From Castor canadensis (taxonomy: Eukaryota > Chordata > Mammalia > Rodentia > Castoridae), in NCBI RefSeq assembly GCF_047511655.1, contig NC_133402.1:61446951-61510950 (forward strand): 64,000 nt of DNA, in the 5' to 3' direction. This document shows, one piece after another, positions 11,111 to 23,065 of this stretch. The notes beneath the pieces were generated by a model. That model worked only from the letters and a program-made list of their open reading frames with translations. It did not search any database and had not been told where the DNA came from. Numbering within the stretch: position 1 is the stretch's first letter; each line of letters begins with the position of its first letter. Position numbers and translations under genes: made by a program.

Positions 11111-14100
11111 CATGCTCAGGTTAGGTCCGTGCGGTTAGACCTCAAGGCATTGCTTTTGCTCGTGAACTTGGATACGTCGCTATTTAAAAAAAAAAAAAAA
11201 AAAAAAAACAGAAGCCGGCTTTGTCACACTCAAAAACAAACAAACAGACAAGCAAAACGGTATTTACATAGATCAGGTTGCTTTACTTGACAGCTGCAGC
11301 TGTACCTGTGGATGTACCTGGAGCCATGTTTTCCTGCTTCAGAGGTGGGGTGGCCAAGGAACACCAGGGCAAGAGGCTGTCCCCACCGAGGTGGCCAGTG
11401 TCTTCGTGGAAAGACACGGATGCTTTCTAAGCATTCAAGTCAAATCACTAGGCTGTGGGCTCGGATCTGGCGTGAATGGGGGAAGTGTGGAATGGATGGC
11501 TAAGGGGCGGATCCTCTGGGAAGACTTCTACAACCTGGGGACATTTGTTGCTATTTGTGGAAGGTCCCAGGGTGGACTCCAAGTGTGGAGCAGTGAGTGC
11601 CCAGCTCACCCTTTCAAACGTGACATGACTGCGGTTGGGCTTGGGAGCAACTCCTCAGAGGTGTCGGTGCCCAACCCAGACATCTGTGTGTGGGAACAGG
11701 CTCAAAACAGATGGACGCTGCAGGAAGCTGTGATCCCTGGAGAGAGGTGGAGACCCTGGCAGTGACACCAGAAAGCCAGTGTGCATTTGCCCCATCCCTT
11801 CTGAGACTTTCATTATGTCTTGGATTAAATTAATTGCCCATTTCAGAGAAAGACTGTGTACGTCTTTTGGGGATTGGCTCCTAGCCAGCCCATCCTACCA
11901 CAGGAGGCTGCAACTGGGGACCAGGTTCAGAGTGGGCCACCCTGCCCTTGGAGCACAGCACTCTGAGCATTTGTGAAACTGCCCTGTCAGTGACTCTTTC
12001 CTGTTGATCAGCTTGAATAGTCATTAGTTGGTAGAGAAGTATTTAAAAATGAGGACTCGGAAGGGCTCACTAGGGGCCCTCTGAGTGTCCACAAATTCCT
12101 ATGACATCTCCTTCTCTCTCGCTGTGATAAACTGCCAACCGCCTGGAGCCCCACTGGCCAGGAGCACACTCAGGGATGGGGTGGCCCATCCCATCATCTC
12201 TGAGCCCAAGGCCTAGCCTGGCATCCCTACTTGGTATTTTACTCCATGTTTACTGAGTAAGAAAATGGCTCTTCTCTCAGCCCCGGTCCACAGGCCATGT
12301 TTTTCCATGTGTGGCCCTGTTTAAATTCAACAGAGTTAAATATATATGTATACATTTTTTAAAACCTCACTACAGATCATCTCATCTGTGTGTTAGCCTC
12401 CAGCTGCATATGAAGGGCTCAGTCTCCAAGTCTGACATCTGGGTCTACAGTACAACTTCAGGACTCCAGAATTTCCTGGAAGGAAATCACTTGTCCTTAT
12501 CCCAAAAGTGGGAGTGGGAAGGTGATGGCTCCTTGGGAAGCTACTAAGGCTGCCTGCTGAGATGTGGGTGCACCAAGGCGTCCACAGTTACAGGGCCCTG
12601 AGCTGTGGCCCCAGCCCTCTGGGATCTCCATACCCCTGCCAGTGATAGAGGAAGGTGTCAGGGAAACAGGGTCACTTGCAGAGCCCCACTGGTCATTTTA
12701 GGTGGCACTACCCTCACTCTAGTGGGTACTGCCCACCTCAAACCTGGTGGCGGGGAGTGAGTTCCCCTTTCACACTTTTCTGGCTTTGCTCTCTGCAGCT
12801 CTACTAGGGAGAGGGACATGCTGTCAGAGGTGGCTGTGCCCCACTGGCAGATGGAACAAAGTCCAGCTCCTCTGCCCATCTGGCCAGCCTGAGGGACTAT
12901 TGCCAGAGGGCAGGTGTGGGAGTGCCATGCCCCTCTTTTCAGGAATCTGGCAAGGGCTGGCATTCAGAGTGCCACTTGGATGTGGGAACCTGCTTTGTCC
13001 TTGGCTGCCACAGCTCTTATCTTTCTTACTCAGACTGTCTTCTGTTTTCAGGTCGGGCTCTTACCCAGAATTCCTGCAGCTGGCAAAAATCTATTTTCTA
13101 GAAGAGGTTTAATTAATACCTGCAGTTTGTGAGTGAGAGAGAAAGGGAGGGGAAAGAAAAAGAGAGATGCTGCAGGAGAAAGGAGGGGAGAATGTTCGAT
13201 GTTCTGAAAACCCAGAAGGGGAGATTTCAGCCCCAGGACCTGCCTGGGACAGTAGTACTCTTGGTTGGTGGGTAAGGAAGTTTGCCCACGTTTTGCTGTA
13301 GGGGTTACCATTAGGAGCAAAGTCACTGAGATAGGAAAAATGACCCCACGATGACCTGAAATAAGGTTTGCTAGGCTTACTGTTCTGGTTTTGAGATGGC
13401 CTGGAAAGCCAACTGGAAGCCAGGCTCAGCAGGTTAGGAGGGCAGTGAAGTGTTTCAGGTGTCTGCAGGACGGATCTTGCTCCTTGGGAAGTGGTAGCTT
13501 GAGCCAGGTCGGTCTGGGGCCTGGCCTGGGGCAGTAACCACACACCTGAGATGCTGAGAGGTGAGCCCAGGAAAGTGTCAACAGATGAAGGAGTTTCGTG
13601 GGGCTGTGCACCTGCACTTAGTAGGCCAAGAAGGAGCAGCCTTGTAGTAGGGGCCTGTGATAGAAGAGGCTCCGGGCACCCTTCTTGGATCAGCCAGGCA
13701 GCCCTGCAGGGAGAATGGGGCCCAGTGGAGCCCCTCAACCCAAGGCTACTCCAAGGCAGCCATGGGGAGGTGCCTGTGAATCCAGAGGAATTGCAGGGTC
13801 TGCTCTGAGTCCAAAAGGCAGTTGAGCTATTGTCCAGTGAGCTAACTGGACCTCAGACTCCTTCCTCCATCTCTAGAACCTGCAGGCTGCTCTCACCCTT
13901 CTCGGACTTTGGTTGCAGAAGCCACTGGCTTTGACTAAAAGATCAAAGGGAGGGGGCATCACAGGAGCGTGGGGAAAAGTTAATGATTGAAAGTCATTGG
14001 GACAGACCTTGGCCGAGCCTCGTGGCGTGATTCCTGCAGCAAGGAGTGCCTCTGATGGCTCCTTGGCCAGGCCTCCACGCACACTTGCGCACATCCCTCT

Positions 14101-14390
14101 GCCCCTCCTTGCCCATCTGCACCTCATGGAGCCACCTCTGTGCTGGCAGCCCAGCTGGAAAAGTTTGAGGAACTCAAGATCTAATAACAGAGACTGCAAG
14201 AATTTGAACATTCTCTATTATTATTATATTTGCAGGGTCACTTCCCCAACATAATTGGTGTTTCTGTTCACAAGAGGTCTTTTTGTCTTCTGCTTGCCAC
14301 CCTCTGTGACTCTGTGTCTGACCAGTTTCCTTAGGGTGAGTTACAGTCAACAGCGTAGAAACCAGAGCGTTAAAAAATAGATTAAACTGA
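11111..14390 (+). other. First intron, proximal part; mostly unique
   Basis: Follows the CpG island. It has an A-tract at about 11185-11208 followed by a CAAA-rich patch, perhaps an old SINE tail. No other repeat or exon could be supported. The larger frames (for example 13109-13738, minus strand) have no domain, signal or codon pattern that argues for a gene. Confidence 0.5.
11185..11208. repeat. Poly-A tract
   Basis: About 24 consecutive A residues, then CAGAAGCC. Confidence 0.9.
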
Positions 14391-14392
14391 AC

Positions 14393-14525
14393 GTGGTGGT
14401 GCACACTTGTAATCCCAGCACTCGGGAGGTGGAGTCAGTAGGATTGCTAGTTCAAGACCACCCTGGGCTCCATAGTGAGCTCTAGTGAGCTCTAGGACTT
14501 CCCATGTTCAAAAAAAAAAAAAAAG
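14393..14525 (+). mobile_element. B1-type SINE monomer
   Basis: GTGGTGGTGCACACTTGTAA, CAGCACTCGGGAGGTGGAGT and AGTTCAAGACCACCCTGGGC, followed by a poly-A tail. Confidence 0.85.
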
Positions 14526-15228
14526 ATTACATTTGATTTTAACACCTGCCTCCTCTCCACTTCTGCTTGTGGGAGAGCCGTTATTTACATCAAATTTACA
14601 AATAGTTTGAATACTATTTATCTTACCCATCAATTATCTGGGGACATGTGTTTGCATGCCTAAGCCTGCCTCATTCTGGGATCCAGCACCAACCTTCAGG
14701 CCTTCAGATACAACAGTGTCATTTTGAGCTGTTTAACTATAAAATACAAGGAAGCTTTTGTGTGCTGATTTTTGTCATCTGCACATACAGGAGAATCTGA
14801 AGTCAGAATAATGCATTCTACTGTCTTTTTCATTCCTTATGCTTCTGAAATGAAAGAGACAGTTGGATTACATGAGGAGAAAGCTAGTTAAGATAGAGCA
14901 GAAATGTTTAGGAGCTCAGAAAGTTAATGGAAGGCTATCGTCTTACGAAACTGTCACTCTTAAGCGTCATTAAACTTCTGTTCAGACGTAAATTGAATTT
15001 CCTTATAGTACAGACGAAGTACAGAACTTTCCACAAGTGTGGAGTAGTAAGGAGAAATTTTAATCCCAGCTATCTTGTTGAACTGTGTTAATTACTATGA
15101 TAATTATTATGATTGTTTTGTACAGTACCTTACATGGAAATAGGCTACATGATCTCATCCATCCTTCTGGCAAGTCGGAATCTACCTAGAAACAGAAAAT
15201 GGGACTTCAAGGTAGTTGAGCGCCTTCT
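14526..15228. other. Intron 1, AT-rich unique stretch
   Basis: No recognised repeat between the B1 and the next SINE. Some sub-stretches (14740-15070) are AT-rich and look unlike any repeat I know. Nothing further can be said without alignment. Confidence 0.4.
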
Positions 15229-15229
15229 C

Positions 15230-15590
15230 CTAGAACTGGGCCTGTTGGCTCATGCCTGTCTGTAATCTCAGCTACTTGGGAGGCAGAAATAGGAGGACTG
15301 TAGTTCTAGGCCAGCCTGGGCAAAAAAAAAAAAAGTTTGGCAAGGCCCTATCTTAAACTGTTGGATGAAGTCGTCATTGTCTATAATTCCGGATACCCAG
15401 GAGAGGTGTAGGTAGGAGGACCGCAGTCCAAGGCCGACTGGGCAAAAAATGCAAGACCCTTTTTAAAAAATTAACTTGAGCATTAAAGGGCTTCCTTCAG
15501 GCATGGTTCATGTGATACATCACCTGCCTAGCAAGCACTAGCCCCTGAGTTCAAATCCCAGTAGAGCAAAAAAAAAAAAAAAAAAACCCA
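15230..15590 (+). mobile_element. Three-part B1-B1-ID SINE
   Basis: First B1 unit (GCTCATGCCTGTCTGTAATC), second B1-like unit from about 15360 (TAATTCCGGATACCCAGGAG; GTCCAAGGCCGACTGGGCAA), then an ID unit (TGCCTAGCAAGCACTAGCCC; GTTCAAATCCCAGTAGAGC) and an A tail. Confidence 0.85.
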
Positions 15591-15889
15591 AAAAGCTTCC
15601 CCTAGAATTCAGATCTCTTGAGCAGAGAATTACTGTGTTGGCTTGGATTTTCCTGCTAGAGTTGCTTCATAACCAGATGTGGTTATAGGACTTGAAAATT
15701 TTCACTGTCTCTTGCCCAGGGGTAAAAGTAGGTGCTGGCTTTCTTTCTGCAAGCCACACCAAAGCAGTGTGTGTGCCGAACCACGAGAAAGCTCCTAGGA
15801 CTTCTCAGGTTCATGGTGGTCCGGAGCTCTCTGCTGATGGCTTCCTCTTACTGGAGTACCTAGGTTTGGTTGTGCAGTCAGCACAGACA

Positions 15890-16125
15890 GTGGCTAAGAG
15901 TTGTAGACTCTGAAACCAGACTGGCTTTGAATCCTGGATCTGCTGTCACTAGCCTTATACCCTTGAGCATATTACATAATTTCTCTGTGCCTCAGTTTTC
16001 TTACTTGTAAAAATGGGCAATGGTAATACTACTTCATGGTATGGTGACGCTGAAATGAGGCAGTGTCTTGGCATTGCTTAGAACACCGCAGCACAAGGCC
16101 CGTCTCTAGCAAATGCTGGCTGCCT
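15890..16125 (+). mobile_element. MIR SINE
   Basis: Follows the MIR pattern: GTGGCTAAGAGTTGTAGACT, CTGGCTTTGAATCCTGGATC, TGTGCCTCAGTTTTCTTACT and GTAAAAATGGGCAATGGTAA, with an MIR-like 3' end. Confidence 0.85.
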
Positions 16126-16169
16126 TTACAGCAGTAGCACTGGGGCCAGCTCGCTGCCCTGAGATAGCA

Positions 16170-16266
16170 TTCGTTCTTTTATTGTTATTTTTGTACAGTG
16201 CTGGAGATCAAATCCAGAGCCTTGCAATGCTAGGCAAGTGCTGTACCACTGAGCTGCACCCCAGGC
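16170..16266 (-). mobile_element. ID-like SINE, minus strand
   Basis: CTAGGCAAGTGCTGTACCAC followed by TGAGCTGCACCCCAG is the reverse complement of the ID/tRNA-derived core, with a T-rich side at the left. Confidence 0.8.
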
Positions 16267-17204
16267 CGAGATGATGGGTGTAGGACACATATGGTCTCTG
16301 TCCTTAGGGAGCAAAGGACATTATTATAGTTACGTTCACAGTGAAGGGCGAGTGTGCAGCACAGATGTATTTCCAGGCATTCTTCTGGCTCTTGGCCACC
16401 TGTTATGCCCATGAGAGGCTAGGCTGTGGCCTGGAAGGGGGTGACCATCATCAGGATGGAGAAGGGGAGGGGGTGATGATCTTCAGGTGGTCACACACTG
16501 GTGTGGCTGTGACCTTGCCAGCTATTTAAGACAGGAACTCATTTTGATTGTTCTGTGTGTGACACAGGCTGGTGGCTGATGTTTTGACCATCACTCTTGA
16601 GATTATTAGTGGGAAGTGTCACAAGGGATCATAGACTCACTCTTTATTCACTTATTCACCTGCAAATATTGCCAGCACCATTGTGGGTCCCAGAAGCTCT
16701 TATACCATGGTGACCTAGGCCTCTGATTGAGGAATGGCAGAGTCACTCTGAGGGAAGTAGGGGACTCACCAGAGACAGGACGCCAGACCAGCAGGTTTCC
16801 ATAGCTGGATCTTTCTTGACCTGAGAGACCGCGTTGGTAAGCATAGGTTTACTGACTGGTCCTGGTAAGAGAGGTCATCCTCTTCCTCTGACTCACTGTC
16901 ACTTGCTCCATGCATCTTACAGCCATGCAGGAGCTCAGGTGCCTTATGACACAGTGAATGTGGTCAGCACACCCTCTCTCTCAACCGGGGAACTGGCATA
17001 AGTGCTTCTCTTACTCATTTTTAAACTACTAGAATTCAAAATGAATGAGGTTTTGGTCTTTAAAAAAATACTTGCCTCATCCTTGGAAAACAAGGAAATA
17101 AATGATTCTAATCATATTGGGAGATCTGAGTTCACAGGAACACCTCTTCTCTAGTTTCCACATGGCTTCCCAGGTGCTGTAACTTCTCTGCTAAGCGGCC
17201 CCCA
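16267..17204. other. Intron 1, unique stretch
   Basis: No recognised repeat, exon or RNA gene. Confidence 0.4.
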
Positions 17205-17412
17205 ACCCCCATTTTTTTTGGCAGTATTGGTATTTAAATGAAGGACCTTGCACTTGCTAGACAGGTGCTCTGCCACCCGAGCCATACCCCCAGCCCTTTT
17301 GCTTTAGTTATTTCTCAGATAAGGTCTCTGTACATTTTGTCTGAGTTGGCCTCAGACTGTGATCCTCCTCCGGGGTAGCTGGGATTACAGGTGTGAGCCA
17401 CCATACCAGGCT
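17205..17412 (-). mobile_element. B1-ID two-part SINE, minus strand
   Basis: ID half (CTTGCTAGACAGGTGCTCTG) then B1 half (GTAGCTGGGATTACAGGTGT) in reverse-complement orientation, with T tract at the left end. Confidence 0.85.
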
Positions 17413-17486
17413 ATCTGCTTCTCTTCTTTATTTTCCAGCCTGTCACCTATTTGTCTCCATCCCAGTACCAATTGGAAACACAGACC

Positions 17487-17508
17487 AAAAAAAAAAAAAA
17501 AAAAAAAA
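17487..17508. repeat. Poly-A tract
   Basis: More than 20 consecutive A residues. Confidence 0.85.
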
Positions 17509-17689
17509 TCAAAGCTTTGGATTTGTGGTCAAAGCTCATAGATTGGGTGGTTGGTTTTTTAGCTCTATCTTCAAGGTGAAAAATGGCTGTCTTGTTGAGA
17601 AGGAAAGTGTATTTGGGGAGATGATGGGCATCAGCACACAGAAAGATCTAAGCAAACCCACTTCATCCTCCTTCACCTCATCTAAGTCA

Positions 17690-17835
17690 ACAGAGCATGA
17701 TTTTTTATTTTCTCCTTTTACATCTCGCTCTGATGACTGCTAATTATCCCAAAGCAGCTGCATTAATTGATGGTGTTTAACGAATCTAATTACAGCAAGT
17801 AATTGCAGTTGGCTCGACTAAGGAGAGCACATTCT
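17690..17835. promoter_or_regulatory. Candidate intronic enhancer rich in homeodomain-type motifs
   Basis: Repeat-free AT-rich stretch with TAATTA-like sites (GCTAATTATC near 17740, CATTAATTGA near 17762, CTAATTACAG near 17787, AGTAATTGCA near 17799) and a CAGCTG E-box near 17755. The density resembles conserved developmental enhancers. Function is inferred only from motif content. Confidence 0.35.
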
Positions 17836-18449
17836 TTTTTTCTTGCTTTGTTAGCTTAAGAAGTGTTTACTGGAGATGCCCAATGCCAGAAAGGGAGTGC
17901 CTGCCCCCTGCCCAATGCTCACAGCCCCCTGGGATATCATGTGTCATTGTAGCATCCGCCCCTGCTGCACTGTCATTGACTGGTCATGGGCTTGTCTGGG
18001 AAACCATGGAGAGGGTTGGGAAGCCTCAGCCCTTAGCACAAGCACTAGCATGACATAGGCTTCAGTAAAGGTTGGGCGAGTGAATGATAGATGGTGCAAA
18101 GAGTGTGTTTGGCTGCAAGTAGCCTAAGCATATGGGTTTCTTCTCACAGACAAGATATCTGAAGATAGCGAGATGTTTGTGGCCGAGGTCTGTCTAGACT
18201 GACACTTCCATTATTCCCTTGGCCCTTCCTTCATGATGGCAAACTCTGCTCCAGAAAGGAGGACCTTTTATCAGGAAAGCAGACATGGTCCCCAAGACAC
18301 CCAGAAAACTACCCTACCCACACACCACCTCTGGCTAGAACTGTATCAGATGATTGCTCCCAGTTAAAGAGCCACGGGAGTGTTTAGCAGGGCTCATTGG
18401 AAAAGGCTCACTCCTGAAACAAATCAGATAAATATGATGGGCATTGACT
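17836..18449. other. Intron 1, unique stretch
   Basis: No recognised repeat or exon. Confidence 0.4.
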
Positions 18450-18555
18450 TTTTGCTTACACAGTGACTCAAGTGACTCAAGTGGTAGAACAACTGCCTAG
18501 CAAGTGCAAGGCCCTGAGTTCAAACTCCAGTACAGCCAAAATAAAAACAAAAAGG
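18450..18555 (+). mobile_element. ID-like SINE
   Basis: TGCCTAGCAAGTGCAAGGCC and CTGAGTTCAAACTCCAGTAC with an A-rich end. GTGACTCAA is duplicated in tandem near its 5' end. Confidence 0.85.
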
Positions 18556-20223
18556 ACATTTAGTTCTGAAACCCGCCTGAAACCTGGGGTCACCTTGCCA
18601 CACTCTAGCTGATTAGACAGGTGGGGCCATCTCCGTGAGGCCCTCAGATGCTGGCCTGTGTTCCCTCAGGTGCTTACATCTGGCCCCACAAGAGACCCTG
18701 GCCAGGACTGTGGTCAGCATGAGACAGTAGCGGGTCTCACCGCCTCCTAGAGCACATATTTGTACCCTCTGTCCCCGGGGAGCTGAGGGCTGCCGGGCAG
18801 AGCTGTCAGCTGTCCTGATGGTGATGAACAGCCCCCAAGACAGTTCCCTTCATCTCCCTCCCAGTCTTGTTTATTGCTGTGGACTTGACCATGCATTGGG
18901 GGAGGGGTGGAGCATAGAGAGAGGGATCCTCGCACCTCAGTGAACAGCTCTCTGCCCCCAGGTAGGTTAATCTGAGCCCACAGAGGAGACTGACCAGTCC
19001 TGAGGTGTTTGTTGATTGCTTTCTTGGACCCGTGCTGTAAGGAATATGTATAATAATGAGGAAGGTGGGGGGGGCTCCTTACCATCCTAAGCACTGTCTA
19101 GTATGTATCTCTTTGATGTCTCTGCTCAACCCCCTGAGTTTGAGCAGAGGGCTCAAACACCAGGGCCGGGCTTCCAGCTGACCTGGCCTCTGTAACTGTT
19201 CTGGGTTTGGAGCTGTAAATATTTCTTGACTGAATAAATGAAATCGCCATTTACAGGAGAGGCCAGGGCAGCTCAGAGTGACAAGTGAGCAGGTGATGGT
19301 GAAATGAGAAGCCTGGATTGCAGACCCAGGGAGATACCACAAGCTGTGACTTGGGGACCCAGCCCCACTGTCCCTGGATCCCGGGTTACTTCTAGGGTGG
19401 CACTGTAGGAGGCACAGCCTGCCAGTTGTGTAACGATGAGCTCTGTGCCCCCAGGTGTCAGGGCTGTCTTCTAGCTGCTGGTGGCTTGCTGTGCCTCGGG
19501 GAAGGGAGCCCGCAGGTGTATGTCCATCAGTAGTTTCAGAGTGACCTTTCTACAGTGCCACCTTCATACTGTCCAGCATGTGCTCAGAAACTGTCAGCGG
19601 CTACCTACTGCCATCAGAGCCTCATCTGGTTCCAACCATCCTCCATCCTGTTCTCAGATGAGTCAGTGTCTAAACAGAGGAGTGGGCTTGGACCCCTGCC
19701 TCGGTACCACTGTGCATGTTGGTCCTCAGAATGCCTGCACACACCAGGCAGGCCCCTGGTGTCCCCCCATGCCTCCTGATGTCCCCTGCCCTTTCGTTTG
19801 ACACAGTGCCTGCCTTTCCTGCAGCCCTCTCTGGTCATCCCAGCAGGGCACACAGTACTCCCCACTCTCACACCCCAGGTCTCTGTAGCCTTCCTGTGTC
19901 CCTGGGACCCTGGGTTCAGCAGGTGATTGGGGCCACGGCTCTGTAAACAGGACAGTTCTGCTGTTATCTTAATCTGTCATCAGGCTCCAGCTGCTTGGCT
20001 TCTATGAAAGGGGCAGTTTTCAAAACCACTGGTCTTCATAATTTTTCATGTGCTCGTCCTGTGAGGGCTTGCTTAACTGCACTGTGTGAAGAGAGTTTCA
20101 GTAAACTTTACAGCATTATTTTTTCCCCTAATTTTGAAATTTATATGTGTTTGAGAAAATGTGGGGCATGCAGACAAATACAAGTAAGAAAATAAGTTTT
20201 CCAGGGTATTACCTCCATTTTTA
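18556..20223. other. Intron 1, unique stretch
   Basis: GC-moderate sequence without a recognisable repeat. The overlapping frames at 18747-19342 and 19481-19946 are not supported as genes. Confidence 0.4.
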
Positions 20224-20456
20224 TTTGTTTTTTTTTTTTTTTGGTAAGACTGGAGTTTGAACTCAGGGCTTTGCATTTGCAAAGCAGGCACTGTACCCCT
20301 TGAGCTATTCCTCCAGTCCCTTTTGCTCTAGTTATTTCGGAGATGCTGTGGGAGGGGTGTCTCATAAACTATTTGCCTGGGCTGGCTTTGAACTGTGATC
20401 CTCCTGATCTCAGCCTCCTAAGTAGCTAAGATTACAGATGTGAGCTGCTGGTGCCC
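20224..20456 (-). mobile_element. B1-ID two-part SINE, minus strand
   Basis: T tract, then TGGAGTTTGAACTCAGGGCT (ID half) and TCAGCCTCCTAAGTAGCTAA (B1 half). Confidence 0.88.
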
Positions 20457-20645
20457 TCCTTCTTAAAGAGTGGTAAACTAGATTTCCATCTTGCAATTTG
20501 TTGGTTAAGAAAATTAGGATTACTTGTAATCATAGCTGTAGCCTCTCATAACAATTAAGGCATTTTTTTTTCTCTTTCCAGTGGTTTTTCTTGTTTTTTT
20601 CTTCCCCAATTGTTGCTTTTTAAAGTAATAATTGTTTAAATTAAA

Positions 20646-20853
20646 TTCTTTTTTGGGGGGATTGAACTCAGGGCCACATGCTTGCTAGGCAAGCCCTCTA
20701 CCACTTAAGCAAAGCCTCCAATCCTTTTCATTTTTTAGTTTGTTTTCACATAGGGTCTCCCGCGTTAGCTATGGTTGGCCTCAAACTTCTATTCTTTTGT
20801 CTCTGCCTCCCAAGTAGCTGGGATTACAGACATGCTTCACCACACCTGGCCCA
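20646..20853 (-). mobile_element. B1-ID two-part SINE, minus strand
   Basis: ATTGAACTCAGGGCCACATG, CTTGCTAGGCAAGCCCTCTA, then CCTCCCAAGTAGCTGGGATT. Confidence 0.88.
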
Positions 20854-20898
20854 TAAATTCACTTTTTAAAACAGTACCACATTCAAAATTCTATAGAT

Positions 20899-20947
<49 letters not shown>
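20899..20947. repeat. (CA)n microsatellite
   Basis: About 24 CA repeats; potentially polymorphic and Z-DNA-prone. Confidence 0.95.
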
Positions 20948-20951
<4 letters not shown>

Positions 20952-20959
20952 CTCCTTTT

Positions 20960-21190
20960 GCTAGGTGCCTGTGGCTCACGTCTGTAATTCTAGCTACTTG
21001 AGAGGCTAAGATTGGGAGGATTGAGGTTCGAGGCCAGCCTGGGCAGATAGTTCATGAGAAACCCGCCCCCCCCCATCTTCAAAATAACCAGAGAAAAATG
21101 GACTGGAGATGTGGCTGAAAGGGGGCAGAGCACCTGCTTTACAAATGTAAAGCCCTGAGTTCAAACACCAGTCCCACCAAAAAAAAAAGT
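20960..21190 (+). mobile_element. B1-ID two-part SINE
   Basis: GTGCCTGTGGCTCACGTCTG (B1 half) and AAAGCCCTGAGTTCAAACAC (ID half) with an A tail. Confidence 0.88.
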
Positions 21191-21717
21191 TTCCTTCTCA
21201 TCTCTGCCTCAAGCCTCAGCCCAGGCTGAAAACATATTTTCTTTATTTTTGTGACTTTGAGGTCACACTCTGTGCGCTGTCTTGTGCTTGTCATTTCGGC
21301 TTAGCCACAGGGCGTGTTTCTCTGTCATTACTCCTGATTTGTTAGTTGTGTGCATCATACTATACAAACAAAGCATGACGAATGTGAAGAAATACTGGAA
21401 AGTCCCTCCCACGCCACAACAGAGGTAACCACTGTTAACTTGGGGCCGTCTCCTGCCAGACGTTGTTCTGTGAGCTTCCATGTTTTTTGAAGATTTGCAT
21501 ATTCATTTGCATACACATTTGCATGCATTGCCAATCTAAGTGTTAGGCAAGTGAGGCTGTACTGCTGTCCCCACCTCTTGCTTCTAACTTGGCAGTATTT
21601 CTTGGAGATTGGCTCACACCACTTTCTTTTTTTAAGGCTGAGTCGTGTTCCTTTGTGTAGACAAACTTATTTTCCAACAATTCTCCTATGGATGAATATT
21701 TCAGCTGTTTCTTTTTT

Positions 21718-21935
21718 TTAACTATTTTGTTATTTTTGGCGATACTGGAGTTTGAACTCCCACTTGCTAGGCAGGCACTCTACCACTTGAGCCATGTTCC
21801 CAGCTGTTTTTTGCTTTAGTTTTTTTTCAGATAGTGTCTTGTGCTTTCTGCTCAGGCTGGTCTTAGACTAAGATCTCCTACCTCAAGTTCCCACATAGCT
21901 GTGATTACAGGTGTGCACCTCCACACCCAGCCCTG
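21718..21935 (-). mobile_element. B1-ID two-part SINE, minus strand
   Basis: CACTTGCTAGGCAGGCACTC with TACCACTTGAGCC (ID half), and CACATAGCTGTGATTACAGG (B1 half), inserted in the antisense L1-like fragment. Confidence 0.85.
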
Positions 21936-22030
21936 TTTTCAAATTCTTATAGTAACTCCTAATGCTTTGCCTGCATGAGTGCACATTTTGTATCATAGAT
22001 ACCCAGAATACGAATTTCTGGTGCAAAAGG

Positions 22031-22031
<1 letters not shown>

Positions 22032-22067
<36 letters not shown>
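22032..22067. repeat. (GT)n microsatellite
   Basis: About 17 GT repeats. Confidence 0.95.
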
Positions 22068-22451
22068 GTCTTAATGGAGACTACCATTCCCCTTCATAAA
22101 TACTATTTCAATTAACCCTCTCTCATCAACAGTGGGTCAAAAATTTCACCACCTTAGAGACAACATTTGTGAGAGTTAAACATTTTTTTTGCCATCTCAG
22201 TTTTATATTTCTCTCTACCTTGGTTTTCCAAGAATATGCATACATACACAAATTTGAAAAGTTCCAGTCAGGCAGTGCATAGCTCTGTATACTTTCTTCC
22301 TTTTACGTTTTCCCTCGTTACTACATTGTTTTCAAAAGCTCATTTGTTCAGGGTCTCATTCTACTCAGCTATTGCAGATCACCCAGCGTGTTGTTGATCT
22401 TAGTTTATTTATGTCCTGGGTCTCAATCAATCCTGGGAATGACAAGTAATA

Positions 22452-22667
22452 AGAAAGAGGAAGAAAAGGAAGGGAGGAAGGGAGGCAGGGAAGGAGGGAG
22501 GCAGGGAGGGATGAAGGAAGGAAGGAAGAAAGGAAGGGAAGGAAGGAGGAAAAGAAAGAGGGAAGGAAGGAAAGAGGGAGAGAGGAAGGGAAGGAAAGTA
22601 GGAAGAAAGGAAGGAAAGAAGGGAGGAAGAGAAGAAGGGAAGGAAGGAAGGAAGGAGGGAGGGAGAA
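22452..22667. repeat. Long purine-rich (GGAA/GGGA)n low-complexity tract
   Basis: About 215 bp with almost only A and G on the + strand. The frames crossing it on both strands (22388-22738) consist of Lys/Arg/Glu/Gly or Leu/Pro/Ser/Phe repeats and are artefacts. Such tracts can form triplex DNA and carry tandem ETS-type GGAA sites. Confidence 0.92.
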
Positions 22668-22939
22668 ACAGAGAACAATGCCACCTGCAGAGTTGGTGCA
22701 GGGCCTGTCCAGTAAACAGGCACCAAATCAAAACCTGAATTTGCTATTTGCTCAGGGGCTCATCCTGTAGGTCAATGGCACAGAGGTCCTTAAAATATGA
22801 TAATGAGTGCTTGTTACCCAAGGACATTCTGTCCTCTGTTAAATGCTAGGAAGCTTGGCCTGTGTTCTACCATGGAAAGGGCGACATTCTTGTTTTGCTG
22901 GAGGAATGATGGTGGTCTCAGACAATTTACCAGCTGTGG

Positions 22940-23065
22940 AACATGCAAGAGGCAGTGTGAGATAATGGGAGTTGCACTGAGCCAGCAGGTCACAGAGCTG
23001 GCTTTGGATTCTAGCTCTTTGTCCCGGAGGACACTCAACCTCTTGGATCCCCAGGGGTCTGCGTG
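22940..23065 (+). mobile_element. MIR-like SINE, diverged
   Basis: GAGATAATGGGAGTTGCACT, TGGCTTTGGATTCTAGCTCT and ACACTCAACCTCTTGGATCC fit an old MIR in sense orientation. Confidence 0.5.

Larger units (their letters stand above)
21240..22190 (-). mobile_element. Ancient L1/HAL1-like fragment, antisense, interrupted by a SINE
   Basis: AAGGCTGAGTCGTGTTCCTT, CCTATGGATGAATATTTCAG and GAATTTCTGGTGCAAAAGG follow the antisense L1 ORF2 3' region pattern (ATTCCATTGTATGGATG..., GGAATTGCTGGATCA). Boundaries are approximate. Confidence 0.5.

Noticed and set aside
13109..13738. 209-codon minus-strand open frame
   Set aside because: No domain, no supporting splice context, overlapped by frames on both strands.
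22032..22067. Regularly spaced short repeats considered as an array
   Set aside because: Simple microsatellites without unique spacers; not a CRISPR array.
22388..22738. Long Lys/Glu/Gly-rich and Pro/Ser/Phe-rich frames
   Set aside because: Translations of the (GGAA)n tract.
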